From NCBI RefSeq assembly GCF_001940525.2, contig NZ_CP019437.1, forward strand, positions 3,831,501-3,895,500: a DNA stretch of 64,000 nt, read 5' to 3'. The DNA is from Thioclava nitratireducens. Its GTDB lineage: Bacteria > Pseudomonadota > Alphaproteobacteria > Rhodobacterales > Rhodobacteraceae. The position numbers and the translations under genes are program-made. Under the pieces are notes generated by a model. It was not told where the DNA came from. It ran no database searches and worked only from the letters and a program-made list of their open reading frames with translations. Shown here in pieces: positions 37,610-46,759 of this stretch (the first letter of the stretch is position 1; each line of letters starts with the position of its first letter).

Positions 37610-39508
37610 ATGAACCAGCACAACCGCAATATCGGCGCGTCTGAGCGTCCCGTGATCCGGCAGCTCGATGACGCTGCGGCAAACCGCATCGCAGCGGGCG
37701 AAGTGGTCGAACGTCCGGCATCGGCGGTGAAGGAGCTGGTGGAGAACGCGCTGGACGCGGGCGCCTCGCGGGTCGCGGTGGAATATTGCGATGGCGGCAA
37801 GACGCTGATCCGCGTAACCGACGACGGCTGCGGGATGACCGCCGAGGATCTGCCGCTGGCGCTCTCGCGCCATGCCACCTCGAAGATCGACGGCTCGGAT
37901 CTTCTGAACATCCACACTTTCGGCTTTCGCGGCGAGGCGCTGCCCTCGCTCGGCGCGGTCGGACGGCTGACGATCACCTCGCGCGTCGATGGTCTCGACG
38001 CCTTCCAGATCAGCGTGGCGGGCGGCCAGATCGGGCCGGTGAAACCGGCGGCGCTGAACCGGGGCACCGTGGTCGAGTTGCGCGACCTGTTCTTCGCCAC
38101 GCCCGCACGTCTGAAATTCATGCGCACCGACCGGGCCGAGGCGCAGGCGATCGCCGATGTGATGAAACGGCTGGCGATGGCGGAGCCCTATGTCAGCTTC
38201 ACCCTCACCGATGTGTCCAACGGCAAATCGCGCGAGATTTTCCGCGCCGATGGCGAGCAGGGCGAATTGTTCGACGCGCTGTCCGAGCGTCTGGCCCGGG
38301 TGATCGGGCGGGCCTTTTCGGACAACGCGGTGAAGATCGACGCTGAGCGCGAAGATATCCGTCTGACCGGTTATGCCGCGCTGCCCACCTATTCGCGCGG
38401 CGCGGCGGTGGAGCAGTTCCTCTTCGTCAATGGCCGCCCCGTGCGCGACAAGCAGCTGACCGGGGCACTGCGCGCGGCTTACATGGATTTCCTCAGCCGC
38501 GAGCGTCACCCCGCCGCCTGCCTGTTCCTGACCTGCGAGCCCGAGCGCGTCGACGTCAACGTCCACCCCGCAAAGGCCGAGGTCCGCTTCCGCGAGGCCG
38601 CGACCGTGCGCGGGCTGATCGTGACGGGGCTACGCCATGCGCTGGCGCAAGCGGGGCATCGGGCGTCCTCGACCGTCTCGGATGCGACGCTCGGCGCGAT
38701 GCGGCCCGAACCGACCGCCGATCAGCCACCGCGCATTTACCAGATGGATCGCCCGAGCCTTGGCGCGATGCGGTCGTCCTACTCCGCGCAGGCGCCGCTG
38801 CCCGATCCGGCCTATCAGCCCGCATCCTACCCGCAGCCGTCCTTCCAAGAGGCCCCTGCGCCCAGCTTCGACTATGCGCCCTCGGCGCGGGCCGAGGCCC
38901 CGGCCCCCGCAGAGCCCGCGCTGACCGAAAAGCCCTTGGGGGCTGCCCGCGCGCAGGTGCATGAGAATTACATCATCGCCCAGACCGAGCGGGGCATCGT
39001 CATCGTCGATCAGCACGCGGCGCATGAGCGGCTGGTCTATGAGAGGCTGAAGGGCCAGATGGCCGAGAACGGCGTGTCCGCGCAGGCGCTGTTGATCCCC
39101 GAGATTGTGGAGCTTTCCCAAGGCGACGCCGCGCTGCTCCTGGAACATGCCGACGCGCTTTCCCGCCTTGGGCTGACCATCGAACCCTTTGGCGGCAGCG
39201 CGATTGCGGTGCGCGAAACCCCTGCCGTTCTGGGCGAAATCAATGCCGAAGGGCTGCTGCGCGACGTGCTCGACGAGCTGTCCGATCTGGGCGACAGCCA
39301 GTTGGTGCAGGCCAAGATCGAAGCGGTACTCAGCCGCATGGCGTGCCACGGCTCGATCCGCTCGGGCCGCCAGATGCGCGCCGACGAGATGAATGCGCTG
39401 CTGCGCCAGATGGAGGCCACCCCCCATTCCGGCCAATGCAACCATGGGCGTCCGACATATGTCGAACTGAAGCTCAGCGATATTGAAAGACTGTTTGGCC
39501 GCACATGA
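37610..39508 (+). CDS. mutL: DNA mismatch repair protein MutL
   Basis: A 632-residue MutL. The N-terminal GHKL ATPase (about 1-335) has ELVENALDAGA, TDDGCGM and GFRGEAL. A proline- and alanine-rich linker spans about 350-440. The C-terminal domain carries the endonuclease motif DQHAAHERLVYE, plus ACHGSIRSGRQM and GQCNHGRP, which build the metal site. It is therefore the nicking type found in bacteria without MutH. It overlaps rmuC by four bases. Confidence 0.96.
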   Translation: MNQHNRNIGASERPVIRQLDDAAANRIAAGEVVERPASAVKELVENALDAGASRVAVEYCDGGKTLIRVTDDGCGMTAEDLPLALSRHATSKIDGSDLLNIHTFGFRGEALPSLGAVGRLTITSRVDGLDAFQISVAGGQIGPVKPAALNRGTVVELRDLFFATPARLKFMRTDRAEAQAIADVMKRLAMAEPYVSFTLTDVSNGKSREIFRADGEQGELFDALSERLARVIGRAFSDNAVKIDAEREDIRLTGYAALPTYSRGAAVEQFLFVNGRPVRDKQLTGALRAAYMDFLSRERHPAACLFLTCEPERVDVNVHPAKAEVRFREAATVRGLIVTGLRHALAQAGHRASSTVSDATLGAMRPEPTADQPPRIYQMDRPSLGAMRSSYSAQAPLPDPAYQPASYPQPSFQEAPAPSFDYAPSARAEAPAPAEPALTEKPLGAARAQVHENYIIAQTERGIVIVDQHAAHERLVYERLKGQMAENGVSAQALLIPEIVELSQGDAALLLEHADALSRLGLTIEPFGGSAIAVRETPAVLGEINAEGLLRDVLDELSDLGDSQLVQAKIEAVLSRMACHGSIRSGRQMRADEMNALLRQMEATPHSGQCNHGRPTYVELKLSDIERLFGRT

Positions 39509-40956
39509 TCCAGCTCGGTTCCCTCACGCTCGACCTTAACGATCCCGTGGTTCAGGCTCTGATCGGCGCAGTCGTCGTCGCGCTGATCTTCGCCGGGCTG
39601 TGGCTGTCTGCGCGCAAGCGCGCGGCGGAACTGGATGCCGATCTGGCCGAGGCCGAACCTTACCGCGAAGAGGCCCAGAACCTGCGCGAGGCGCTCGCTG
39701 CCTCTGAAGCTGCGGCAGAACGTCTGCACGAGGTCGAAGCCACACTGGAGCGTACGCGAAACGCGCTCAACGACGAATACCGGGCGCGCGTTGCCAAGTC
39801 CGAGGCCTATGAGAGCCTGCAGCGCGAACATGCGGCGCGCCTCGAAGAATTGCGCGGCATGAAGAAGGAGATCGAGGATCGGTTCTCCTCGGTCGCCTCC
39901 GGCGTGCTGCAGAAGAACTCCGAGGCTTTCCTGTCGCTCGTCTCGGAACGGTTCAAGACCCATGAGAAGACCGCGCAGGAGGAACTCGACCGCCGCCGCG
40001 ACGCGATCGAGCATCTGGTGAAGCCGCTCAACACCCGGCTCAACGAGTTCGGCGAGCAGATTCAGTCGATCGAGAAGGCCCGCAACGAGGCTTACGGCGC
40101 GATCCATGCGCAGGTGAAGACGCTGGCCCAAGGGCAAGCGCATCTGGGGCAGGAGACCCGCAAGCTTGTGCAGGCGCTGCGGGCGCCGAAGACGCGGGGG
40201 CGGTGGGGCGAAATGCAGCTGCGGCAGGTCTTCGAGATGGCGGGGATGTCCGAGAACGTGGATTTCCACCTCGAGCAGCATTTCCAGACCGATGCAGGCG
40301 CGCGCCGCCCCGATGCGATCGTCCATATCCCCGGCGGCAAGAGCATCGTGATCGACGCCAAGACCCCGCTCGAGGCTTATCTCGATGCGCTGGAGGCGGA
40401 GACCCCGGAACTGCAGAACGCGGCCATCACCCGCCACGCGCAGCAGGTGCGTCAGCATGTGAAGCTGCTGTCCTCGAAATCCTATCAGGAACAGCTGCAC
40501 GAGACGCCCGATTTCGTCGTGATGTTCATCCCCGGCGAGACCTTCGTGGCCGCCGCCGCCGAGGCCGATCCGGGCCTTATCGAATACGCGTTCGAGAACA
40601 AGGTGCTGATCGCCTCGCCGACGACGCTGATGGCGCTGGTGAAAGCCATCGCCTATGGCTGGCAGCAGGAGAAGATGGCCCGCAACGCCATCGAAGTGCA
40701 GAAGACCGCCAAGGATCTCTACGAGCGGATCAAGACCTTCGGCGGCCATGTCGAATCCGTCGGCAAGGCGCTGACCCGCTCGGTCGAGAGCTACAACAAG
40801 GCGGTGGGCTCGCTGGAAAGCCGCGTGCTGCCTTCCGCCCGCCGCTTCGAACAGATGGGCGTCGTGCCCGATGGCGGCACGCTGGAGACGCCCGCGCTGG
40901 TCGACAGCCATCCGCGCGCAGTCTCCGCCCCGGCGCTCGTGCAAGAGGAAGACTGA
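39505..40956 (+). CDS. rmuC: DNA recombination protein RmuC
   Basis: A 483-residue protein with one N-terminal membrane helix (about 12-32), a long coiled coil (about 35-190) and a C-terminal RmuC nuclease-like domain (KTRGRWGEMQLRQVFEMAGM, and IVIDAKTPLEAY as the PD-(D/E)XK-like core). RmuC limits inversions at short repeats in E. coli; its exact activity is unsettled. The overlap with mutL suggests coupled expression with mismatch repair. Confidence 0.92.
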   Translation: MIQLGSLTLDLNDPVVQALIGAVVVALIFAGLWLSARKRAAELDADLAEAEPYREEAQNLREALAASEAAAERLHEVEATLERTRNALNDEYRARVAKSEAYESLQREHAARLEELRGMKKEIEDRFSSVASGVLQKNSEAFLSLVSERFKTHEKTAQEELDRRRDAIEHLVKPLNTRLNEFGEQIQSIEKARNEAYGAIHAQVKTLAQGQAHLGQETRKLVQALRAPKTRGRWGEMQLRQVFEMAGMSENVDFHLEQHFQTDAGARRPDAIVHIPGGKSIVIDAKTPLEAYLDALEAETPELQNAAITRHAQQVRQHVKLLSSKSYQEQLHETPDFVVMFIPGETFVAAAAEADPGLIEYAFENKVLIASPTTLMALVKAIAYGWQQEKMARNAIEVQKTAKDLYERIKTFGGHVESVGKALTRSVESYNKAVGSLESRVLPSARRFEQMGVVPDGGTLETPALVDSHPRAVSAPALVQEED

Positions 40957-41019
40957 CACCTATTGCCGCTTGCGCAAAAGAGGGCGGAGGCGCAAACTCA
41001 AGCCTCTCAGGAGGGATAC

Positions 41020-41364
41020 ATGCTCACCATCAGCCCCGCCAAAATCGCCCATGTCATCATCCGCGCCCGCAAGTTCGACGCGGGCGTGCCCGGCTCCGGC
41101 CAAGCCCGTGAGCTGCGTGCCTTCATCGCCGCGCTGAACGAGGATGAGCAAGCAGGTCTGACTGCGGTGATGTGGGTCGGGCGCGACACTTATGACGCGT
41201 CGGAACTCGATGAAGCGATCGCCACCGCCAAGGCCGAAGCGACCGCGCCCACCGAAGATTACCTGCTGGGCAATCCGATGCTGGCCGATCATCTCGAAGA
41301 CGGGCTGAATGCGCTTGGTATCTCGCTCGAAGAGGCCGAGGAAGACATCTACCCCACGGTCTGA
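41020..41364 (+). CDS. DUF3775 protein
   Basis: A 114-residue acidic protein. MLTISPAKIAHVIIRARKFD and the ELRAFIAALNEDEQAGLTAVMWVGRD block define DUF3775, a family of unknown role common in alphaproteobacteria. AGGAGGGATAC precedes the ATG. It follows rmuC by 63 bases and ends near a terminator-like hairpin. Confidence 0.83.
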   Translation: MLTISPAKIAHVIIRARKFDAGVPGSGQARELRAFIAALNEDEQAGLTAVMWVGRDTYDASELDEAIATAKAEATAPTEDYLLGNPMLADHLEDGLNALGISLEEAEEDIYPTV

Positions 41365-41391
41365 GCCGCGCATCCCAAGCGCCGGACAAGG

Positions 41392-41421
41392 AAAAGGCGG
41401 CCCCCGCAGGAGCCGCCTTCC
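41392..41421. terminator. Hairpin terminator between DUF3775 and response regulator
   Basis: AAGGCGGC pairs with GCCGCCTT around a ten-base loop. The better U tract (CCTTTTCC) is on the minus strand, after the response regulator gene; it may act for both convergent genes. Confidence 0.65.
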
Positions 41422-41476
41422 TCATTTCCAACCTTGGCGCGCGTCACGCAGCCCATGCCGCGCGAAACGCTTCAGT

Positions 41477-42163
41477 TCAGGCCACCAGTCGGTAGCCGCC
41501 CGATTCCGTCACCAGCAGGCGTGCATTCGAGGGATCGGGCTCGATCTTCTGACGCAGGCGATAGATATGCGTCTCGAGCGTGTGGGTGGTGACACCCGCA
41601 TTATAGCCCCAGACCTCGTGCAGCAGCACGTCGCGCGGCACCACGCCGTCGGTCGCGCGATAGAGGAACTTGAGAATATTGGTTTCCTTCTCGGTCAGAC
41701 GCACCTTGCGGTCCTTGTCGTCGACCAGCATCTTCATCGCGGGCTTGAACGTATACGGGCCGAGCTGGAATACGGCGTCTTCGGACTGTTCATGGGTGCG
41801 AAGCTGGGCGCGCAGACGGGCCAGAAGCACCGGGAACTTGAAAGGCTTGGTGACGTAGTCGTTGGCGCCGGAGTCGAGGCCGAGGATCGTATCGGCGTCG
41901 GTGTCATGCCCGGTGAGCATCACGATCGGGCATTTCACACCGCTTTTGCGCAGCTTCTTGCACAGTTCACGGCCATCGGTGTCGGGAAGGCCCACATCCA
42001 GAACGACGAGGTCGTAAAGCGTCGATTTCGCCTTATCTACAGCTTCGTGACCATTGCTGGCCTCGAACACCTCGAAATCATCGGTCGCGACGAGCTGCTC
42101 GGCGAGCGCCTCGCGCAGATCGTTGTCATCGTCAACCAAAAGGACCTTCTTCAATGATGCCAT
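41477..42163 (-). CDS. OmpR/PhoB-family response regulator
   Basis: A 228-residue two-component regulator. The receiver (1-120) has the acidic pocket DDD at 11-13, phospho-acceptor Asp56 (LVVLDVGLP) and the conserved Lys in TKPFK. The C-terminal winged helix (about 130-228) ends in THIYRLRQKI and TESGGYRLV. No histidine kinase is adjacent. The sequence resembles the CenR-type essential envelope regulators of alphaproteobacteria, but I am not certain. GGAGG eight bases before supports the ATG at 42163 rather than 42178. Confidence 0.88.
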   Translation of the reverse strand: MASLKKVLLVDDDNDLREALAEQLVATDDFEVFEASNGHEAVDKAKSTLYDLVVLDVGLPDTDGRELCKKLRKSGVKCPIVMLTGHDTDADTILGLDSGANDYVTKPFKFPVLLARLRAQLRTHEQSEDAVFQLGPYTFKPAMKMLVDDKDRKVRLTEKETNILKFLYRATDGVVPRDVLLHEVWGYNAGVTTHTLETHIYRLRQKIEPDPSNARLLVTESGGYRLVA

Positions 42164-42305
42164 GTCCTGAGCCTCCATTTGCGTTTGACGAATAGCTGTT
42201 GCCCTTTCACAGCGATGGCAAGGGTGGTGAAACCTATCTCACGCTGACGTGTCGAATCACCGGCAGATATTTCAATTTGTTACAGTCGAGGCTATCTCAG
42301 AGCGC

Positions 42306-43382
42306 ATGACCGGTACCTATTCCCTCGGGCCGAGCCCGGCTGAACGACTGAATCGCGCCCGCGCCGATCTGCGCATGGGGCTGCCCGTCTTGCTGTCAGA
42401 TCACCTCGCGGTGGCGGTCGAGGCGCTCTCGCCCGAGCGGCTCGCGGCGTTGCGCGCGCTGGGGCCGTTGACGCTGGTGCTGACCGCGCGCCGGGCCGAG
42501 ACGCTGAAAGCCCGGGTCTATGACGCCGATATCGCCCGGATCGAAGTGCCTGCAGACGCCGATCTGCTCTGGCTGCGCGCGCTCGCCGATCCGGCAGACG
42601 ATCTGCGCGTGCCGATGAAAGGCCCGCTCAAGGCCCTTCGCGGCGGCGATGCGGATCTCTCCCGTGCCGCTATCCGGCTGGCAAAGTCCGCCCAGCTTCT
42701 GCCCGCAGCGCTGATGGTCGCAGCGCCCGACCCCACGCCGACGGATCTGACCTGCATTACCGCCGAAGAGGCGCTCGCCGCTGCCGACATTCCGCAGGCT
42801 TTCGCCCCGGTCTCTGCCGCGCGCGTGCCGATGCGCGCCGCCGAAGCGGGGCGCCTGCATATCTTCCGCCCCGACAATGGCGCCGAGGAGCATTACGCGA
42901 TCGAGATCGGTCGCCCCGATCGCTCGAAACCGGTTCTCGCGCGGCTGCATTCGGCCTGTTTCACCGGCGACGTTCTGGGCTCTCTGAAATGCGATTGCGG
43001 CCCGCAGCTGGACGCGGCGCTGACGCTGATGGGCCATGAGGGCGCGGGCATCCTGCTCTATCTCAATCAGGAGGGGCGCGGGATCGGGCTTGCCAACAAG
43101 ATGCGCGCCTATTCGCTGCAAGATCAGGGATTCGACACGGTGGAGGCGAACCACCGCCTCGGCTTCGAGGATGACGAGCGCGATTTCCGGATCGGCGCGG
43201 CGCTGCTGCGCAAGCTCGGGTTTTCGCAGGTGCGGCTGCTGACCAACAACCCCGCCAAGGTCGCGATGCTGGAGGCCAACGGCATCGACGTGACCGAGCG
43301 CGTGCCGCTGAAGGTCGGCATGAGCCGCCATAACGAAAACTACCTCGCCACCAAGGCGGCGAAATCGGGGCATATCCTGTGA
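42306..43382 (+). CDS. ribA: GTP cyclohydrolase II with extra N-terminal domain
   Basis: A 358-residue protein. The C-terminal half is a full GTP cyclohydrolase [17 protein letters not shown] (near 217-231) gives the zinc cysteines, and [11 protein letters not shown] and HRLGF are intact; it makes the first riboflavin precursor from GTP. The N-terminal ~150 residues are not needed for this and vaguely resemble a worn-down DHBP synthase (RibB) domain without its acidic catalytic motif. The start has only a weak ribosome binding site. The downstream L,D-transpeptidase gene overlaps its stop. Confidence 0.88.
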   Translation: MTGTYSLGPSPAERLNRARADLRMGLPVLLSDHLAVAVEALSPERLAALRALGPLTLVLTARRAETLKARVYDADIARIEVPADADLLWLRALADPADDLRVPMKGPLKALRGGDADLSRAAIRLAKSAQLLPAALMVAAPDPTPTDLTCITAEEALAAADIPQAFAPVSAARVPMRAAEAGRLHIFRPDNGAEEHYAIEIGRPDRSKPVLARLHSACFTGDVLGSLKCDCGPQLDAALTLMGHEGAGILLYLNQEGRGIGLANKMRAYSLQDQGFDTVEANHRLGFEDDERDFRIGAALLRKLGFSQVRLLTNNPAKVAMLEANGIDVTERVPLKVGMSRHNENYLATKAAKSGHIL

Positions 43383-43936
43383 TGCGCCTGACGCCCACCG
43401 GCCTGCTGTTTCGCGGCCGCCGTTTCCCGGTCGAGATCGGCCGCGGCGGCATCACCGGCAGCAAGCAGGAGGGCGACGGCGCGACCCCCTCGGGGCGGCT
43501 GCACATCCTGCGGATGTTCTACCGCGCGGATCGAATTGTCGCGCCTCAAGACTGGGCCGAACCGATCGGGCCGCGCGATCTGTGGTGCGACGCCTCCGAG
43601 GATTCGGCCTATAACCAATTGGTTCGCGCACCCTACCCCGCCTCGCATGAGGCGATGCGGCGCGCCGATCCGCTTTACGACATCGTACTGGTCACCGATT
43701 GGAACTATCCGCAGGCGCAGGCAGGCAAAGGCTCGGCCATCTTCCTGCATCAGCGCCGCCGCGCGGGCTACCCTACCGCAGGCTGCCTCGCCTTCCGCCG
43801 GGACCACCTGATCTGGATCGCGCGGCATGTTGCACCGGGCGAACCGCTCGACATTCCAATTCGGCTTGGAGGAAATATCCTCCGGGGGTCCGGGGGCGGA
43901 AAGCCCCCGGCGCTCGACGCCCGGGACAAAGCTTAG
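43382..43936 (+). CDS. L,D-transpeptidase (YkuD) family protein
   Basis: A 184-residue YkuD-domain protein. His123 (FLHQ) and Cys135 (YPTAGCLAF) stand in the positions of the catalytic His and Cys of the HxxxxxTxGC motif. No signal peptide is visible, so export is unclear. The last ~22 residues are glycine- and proline-rich and are encoded by a dispersed hairpin element, so this tail is probably not functional. The ATG at 43382 overlaps the ribA stop; a GTG one codon earlier is possible. It overlaps yggS by four bases, tail to tail. Confidence 0.83.
   Translation: MRLTPTGLLFRGRRFPVEIGRGGITGSKQEGDGATPSGRLHILRMFYRADRIVAPQDWAEPIGPRDLWCDASEDSAYNQLVRAPYPASHEAMRRADPLYDIVLVTDWNYPQAQAGKGSAIFLHQRRRAGYPTAGCLAFRRDHLIWIARHVAPGEPLDIPIRLGGNILRGSGGGKPPALDARDKA
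43864..43913 (-). repeat. Dispersed 3'-end hairpin element, copy 4 (after yggS)
   Basis: On the minus strand, GGGGGCTTTCCGCCCCC lies about 20 bases after the yggS stop, followed by GGACCCCCGGAGGATATTT and CCTCCAAGCCGAA. The element lies inside the 3' end of the overlapping plus-strand transpeptidase gene. Confidence 0.55.
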
Positions 43937-44586
43937 GAATAGTCGCGCGCGCCGAAGATTGCCGAACCCACGCGCACATGGGTTGCGCCCGCCGCGATCG
44001 CTTTCTCGAAATCCGAGCTCATCCCCATCGAGAGACCGTCGAGCCCGTTGCGCCCGGCCATCTCGGCCAGCATCGCGAAATGCGGCGCAGGGTCTTCGGA
44101 TTCGGGCGGGATGCACATCAGCCCGACGATCGGAAGATCCTTCGCCCGCATGTCCGCGACGAAAGCGTCGACATCATCGGGCAGCACGCCCGCTTTTTGT
44201 GGCTCCTCGCCAGTATTGACCTGAATGAAAAGATCGGGAGACGCCCCGCGCGCCTGCGCCAGATTGGCCAGCTTCTTGCCCAGCGAGGGCCGGTCGAGCG
44301 TGTGAATTGCCTCGAACAGCTCCACCGCCAGCTTCGCCTTGTTCGACTGCAGCGGCCCGATCATGTGGACTTCGCAGCCGGGAAATTCCTCGCGCCAGGC
44401 GGGCCATTTGCCTTGCGCTTCCTGCACGTAGTTTTCGCCGAAGAGCCGATGCCCTTCGCGCAGAACCGCCTCGACCCGCTCGGCGGGCTGAACTTTCGAC
44501 ACGGCGATCAGCTTCACCGATCCCGCGTCGCGCCCTGCCTCGTCTTCCGCTTTCGCGATCCGCGCCTGAATGTCACTCAGTCCCAT
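43933..44586 (-). CDS. yggS: YggS/PLPBP pyridoxal-phosphate homeostasis protein
   Basis: A 217-residue PLP-binding protein with the fold-type III barrel. The PLP lysine is Lys31 in LIAVSKVQP; GENYVQEAQ, HMIGPLQSNK and GLSMGMSSDFEKAI are conserved. The family controls vitamin B6 pools and has no catalytic reaction of its own. A GAGGGAGGGCCAG Shine-Dalgarno precedes the ATG at 44586. Its 3' end overlaps the transpeptidase gene on the other strand. Confidence 0.93.
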   Translation of the reverse strand: MGLSDIQARIAKAEDEAGRDAGSVKLIAVSKVQPAERVEAVLREGHRLFGENYVQEAQGKWPAWREEFPGCEVHMIGPLQSNKAKLAVELFEAIHTLDRPSLGKKLANLAQARGASPDLFIQVNTGEEPQKAGVLPDDVDAFVADMRAKDLPIVGLMCIPPESEDPAPHFAMLAEMAGRNGLDGLSMGMSSDFEKAIAAGATHVRVGSAIFGARDYS

Positions 44587-44628
44587 CTGGCCCTCCCTCG
44601 TCAGCGCGCCCAAGAAACACCGAAGGGC

Positions 44629-44663
44629 CCAAAAAGAAAAGAGCGGGCGCAAGGCCCGCTCTT
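44629..44663 (-). terminator. Rho-independent terminator after porin
   Basis: The stem AAGAGCGGGC pairs with GCCCGCTCTT. On the minus strand it is followed by TTTCTTTTTGG, 22 bases after the porin stop. Confidence 0.9.
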
Positions 44664-44685
44664 CCCATCGTTCTGTCCCGAAGGA

Positions 44686-45711
44686 TTAGAACGAGAACTT
44701 CACGCCGAGGTCGGCAACCATGTCCGAACCCGTGAGGTCGTTGTCAGCAACGCCGCCCTTGATGGTCGCGCCGCCGCCGAGGTCGTACTCAGCGCCGAGA
44801 CCGTACCAGGTCACGTCTTCGTTCGAGCCGTTGAACTTAGCGTGCTGCACGTAGCCACCAACGGTGGTCGCACCGAAGACCGACGAAGCACCGATACCGT
44901 AGTAATCAATGTCGAGATCTTTGCCAGCATGCGCGATGTGGGCTTTGACCGAGGTGTTGCCGAACTGAGCGACACCGGCGAGAGTGACCATGTCAGCTTT
45001 GCCGTCGACGGTGCCAACGGTGACAGTGGGGGGGGTGGTGGAAGAATCCGTGGAGGTTCCGGTGAAACGCCCATCAAGATACTCGTAACCCAAACCAACG
45101 GTGTAGTTGCCGAAGGTATATGCACCCGCGATGGCGTACTCTTGAGACGCATCGGTCGAGTTAGCTTTGCCGTCCGACATCGACGCTGCGACCGAGAACG
45201 CACCAAAGGTGCCGGTGTACAGCAGGTTCGGGCCGGTGTTGGCGACAGAGAACGTGGTGGTGGCGCTGCCGGTCGACGTGGCCGCCATGGTCGCGACGTT
45301 CTTACCAACATTGCCGCCGTTATCGCCGGTCAGGTACATGATGTCGTTGCCGTAGCCGTCCATCGAGGACAGATCGGTGTAGCCGACTTCGTAGTAGTCG
45401 CCGAACAGAGCTTCCGAAGCGCCGACGACGTCGCCCATCGAGAGCTTGCCGAATGCGCCGGAGATGTAGACCGAAGCAGCGGTGCCGTTGGTGGCAGCAG
45501 TCGCTTGGTCAGCGCGCATGGAGCCGCCGAACTCGAGGCCACCGTCGGTGGTGCCCGAAGCGGTGAACGAGACGCGGATACGGCTCGAGAAGTTCCAGTC
45601 GGAGCCGTTGTACACGACACCCATGCGGCCGTCACCGCCAACCGAGACCTCAGCGGCAGCGATGCCAGCCGAGAACACGAGCGCGGTCGTCGCGAAGAGA
45701 ACCTTTTTCAT
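44686..45711 (-). CDS. Outer-membrane porin
   Basis: A 341-residue trimeric-porin-type beta barrel with a clear signal peptide (MKKVLFATTALVFSAGIAAA) and a terminal aromatic (VKFSF), the BAM recognition signal. Alternating beta strands, DGRMGVVYNG, and the last strands AEYDLGGGATIKGG match the Rhodobacteraceae porins. It forms water-filled channels for small solutes. Codon usage looks optimised, as for an abundant protein. The 5' leader contains overlapping inverted repeats, and the gene has a strong terminator. Confidence 0.93.
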   Translation of the reverse strand: MKKVLFATTALVFSAGIAAAEVSVGGDGRMGVVYNGSDWNFSSRIRVSFTASGTTDGGLEFGGSMRADQATAATNGTAASVYISGAFGKLSMGDVVGASEALFGDYYEVGYTDLSSMDGYGNDIMYLTGDNGGNVGKNVATMAATSTGSATTTFSVANTGPNLLYTGTFGAFSVAASMSDGKANSTDASQEYAIAGAYTFGNYTVGLGYEYLDGRFTGTSTDSSTTPPTVTVGTVDGKADMVTLAGVAQFGNTSVKAHIAHAGKDLDIDYYGIGASSVFGATTVGGYVQHAKFNGSNEDVTWYGLGAEYDLGGGATIKGGVADNDLTGSDMVADLGVKFSF

Positions 45712-46061
45712 CGTTTTCCCTCATTGTCTTACAGGTAACCCCCAACCTGGGGAATCCGAAGTTGGGTATGACGGTGTTTTCTCTCCCCACCCCTTTTATT
45801 GCAACTCAAAGCGCCCGCCCCGGTCGAATAGGGTGTTTGATGGTGCAGACATGTCACAGTAACGTCAGCCCGCCCTTGCAGCCTTTCCTTGCCATCACCT
45901 CGCGATAGCCCTCATGTGCGTGTATAGCGGCACAAGACCCGCGAATGGCAGCGGGCCGATCGGGCGAATTCCGGGGCGAAAAGGGAAAAACCTTGTCGGG
46001 CTTGGGGCCATGGGCTAGAGAAAAGGCAACCAATGACGCAGGCCGACGGGGACAGCTTCGC
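45712..46061. other. 350-base intergenic region between porin and DUF3576 gene
   Basis: This divergent gap must hold promoters for both genes. Near the porin start I see the overlapping hairpins noted separately; AT-rich TTTTATTGCAA at about 45797-45807 could be part of the porin promoter. I see no convincing small gene, tRNA or known riboswitch here. Confidence 0.5.
45739..45766 (-). promoter_or_regulatory. Overlapping inverted repeats in the porin mRNA leader
   Basis: In the leader 28-55 bases before the porin ATG, CCCAAC can pair with GTTGGG (45741-45746 and 45761-45766), or a short CCCC can pair with GGGG (45740-45743 and 45749-45752). The two pairings share bases and exclude each other. 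Confidence 0.35.
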
Positions 46062-46607
46062 ATGACTTCCAGAACCCTTTTGAAACGCACGGCAATTCTG
46101 GGCCTGTGCCTCGCGCTCGCAGGCTGCGGCAAGGGTATCTCGAGCGGCAACATCTTCTCGGGTAGCGGTGGCACCCCCGCGCAGCGCGATGCCAATCAGC
46201 TCGACCACCTGTCCGGCTCCAACGAGGCCGTAATCGACGGGCCTTCGCGCCGCGTTCAGAAGAAATCCACCGTGTGGGACCTCTTCAGCGGCAAGGGCGA
46301 TCCGAACATCACCGTCGAGGTGAACAAGTATCTCTGGCAGGCTTCGCTCGAAGTGCTCGACTTCCTGCCGATTCAAGAGGTTGACCCCTTCTCCGGCGTC
46401 ATCGTGACCGGCTACGGCACCCCGCCGGGCGGCGGTCGCGCCTACAAAGCCACTGTTTACGTCACCGATCCGGCGCTCGATGCGCGCTCGCTGAAAGTGT
46501 CGATCCGCACCCGGGGCGGAGCAGTTTCCGCCGATACGCAGCGCGCCGTGGAGAACGCGATTCTCACCCGCGCACGTCAGCTGCGGGTCCGCGACTCGCA
46601 ACTCTGA
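46062..46607 (+). CDS. DUF3576 lipoprotein
   Basis: A 181-residue predicted lipoprotein with lipobox LAGC (Cys at residue 22) and a DUF3576 core (TVWDLFSGKGDPNITVEVNKYLW and DPFSGVIVTGYGTPPGG). The family is fixed next to leuS and lptE in many alphaproteobacteria, which hints at an outer-membrane role. The function has not been shown. Its transcript probably ends at the hairpin at 46638-46672. Confidence 0.86.
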   Translation: MTSRTLLKRTAILGLCLALAGCGKGISSGNIFSGSGGTPAQRDANQLDHLSGSNEAVIDGPSRRVQKKSTVWDLFSGKGDPNITVEVNKYLWQASLEVLDFLPIQEVDPFSGVIVTGYGTPPGGGRAYKATVYVTDPALDARSLKVSIRTRGGAVSADTQRAVENAILTRARQLRVRDSQL

Positions 46608-46637
46608 TCCCGAAAGTCGACCGCAGGACGCATTCAG

Positions 46638-46685
46638 ATCCCCGCCCGAGCCAGCCTCCGGCGGGGATATTTCTGTCCAAATGAG
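46638..46685 (+). repeat. Dispersed 3'-end hairpin element, copy 5 (after DUF3576 gene)
   Basis: ATCCCCGCC pairs with GGCGGGGAT, followed by ATTTCTGTCCAAATGAG. The loop contains CCAGCCTCC. The GGGGATATTT box matches the other copies, and the element lies 30 bases after the stop codon in the gene's orientation. Confidence 0.55.
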
Positions 46686-46759
46686 CGCGGCGGCTGGACC
46701 TCGCCCCCAAGGCCAGTGTAGCAAGCTCGCGCAGAATTCGACGTGATGAGGGGCCCGAC

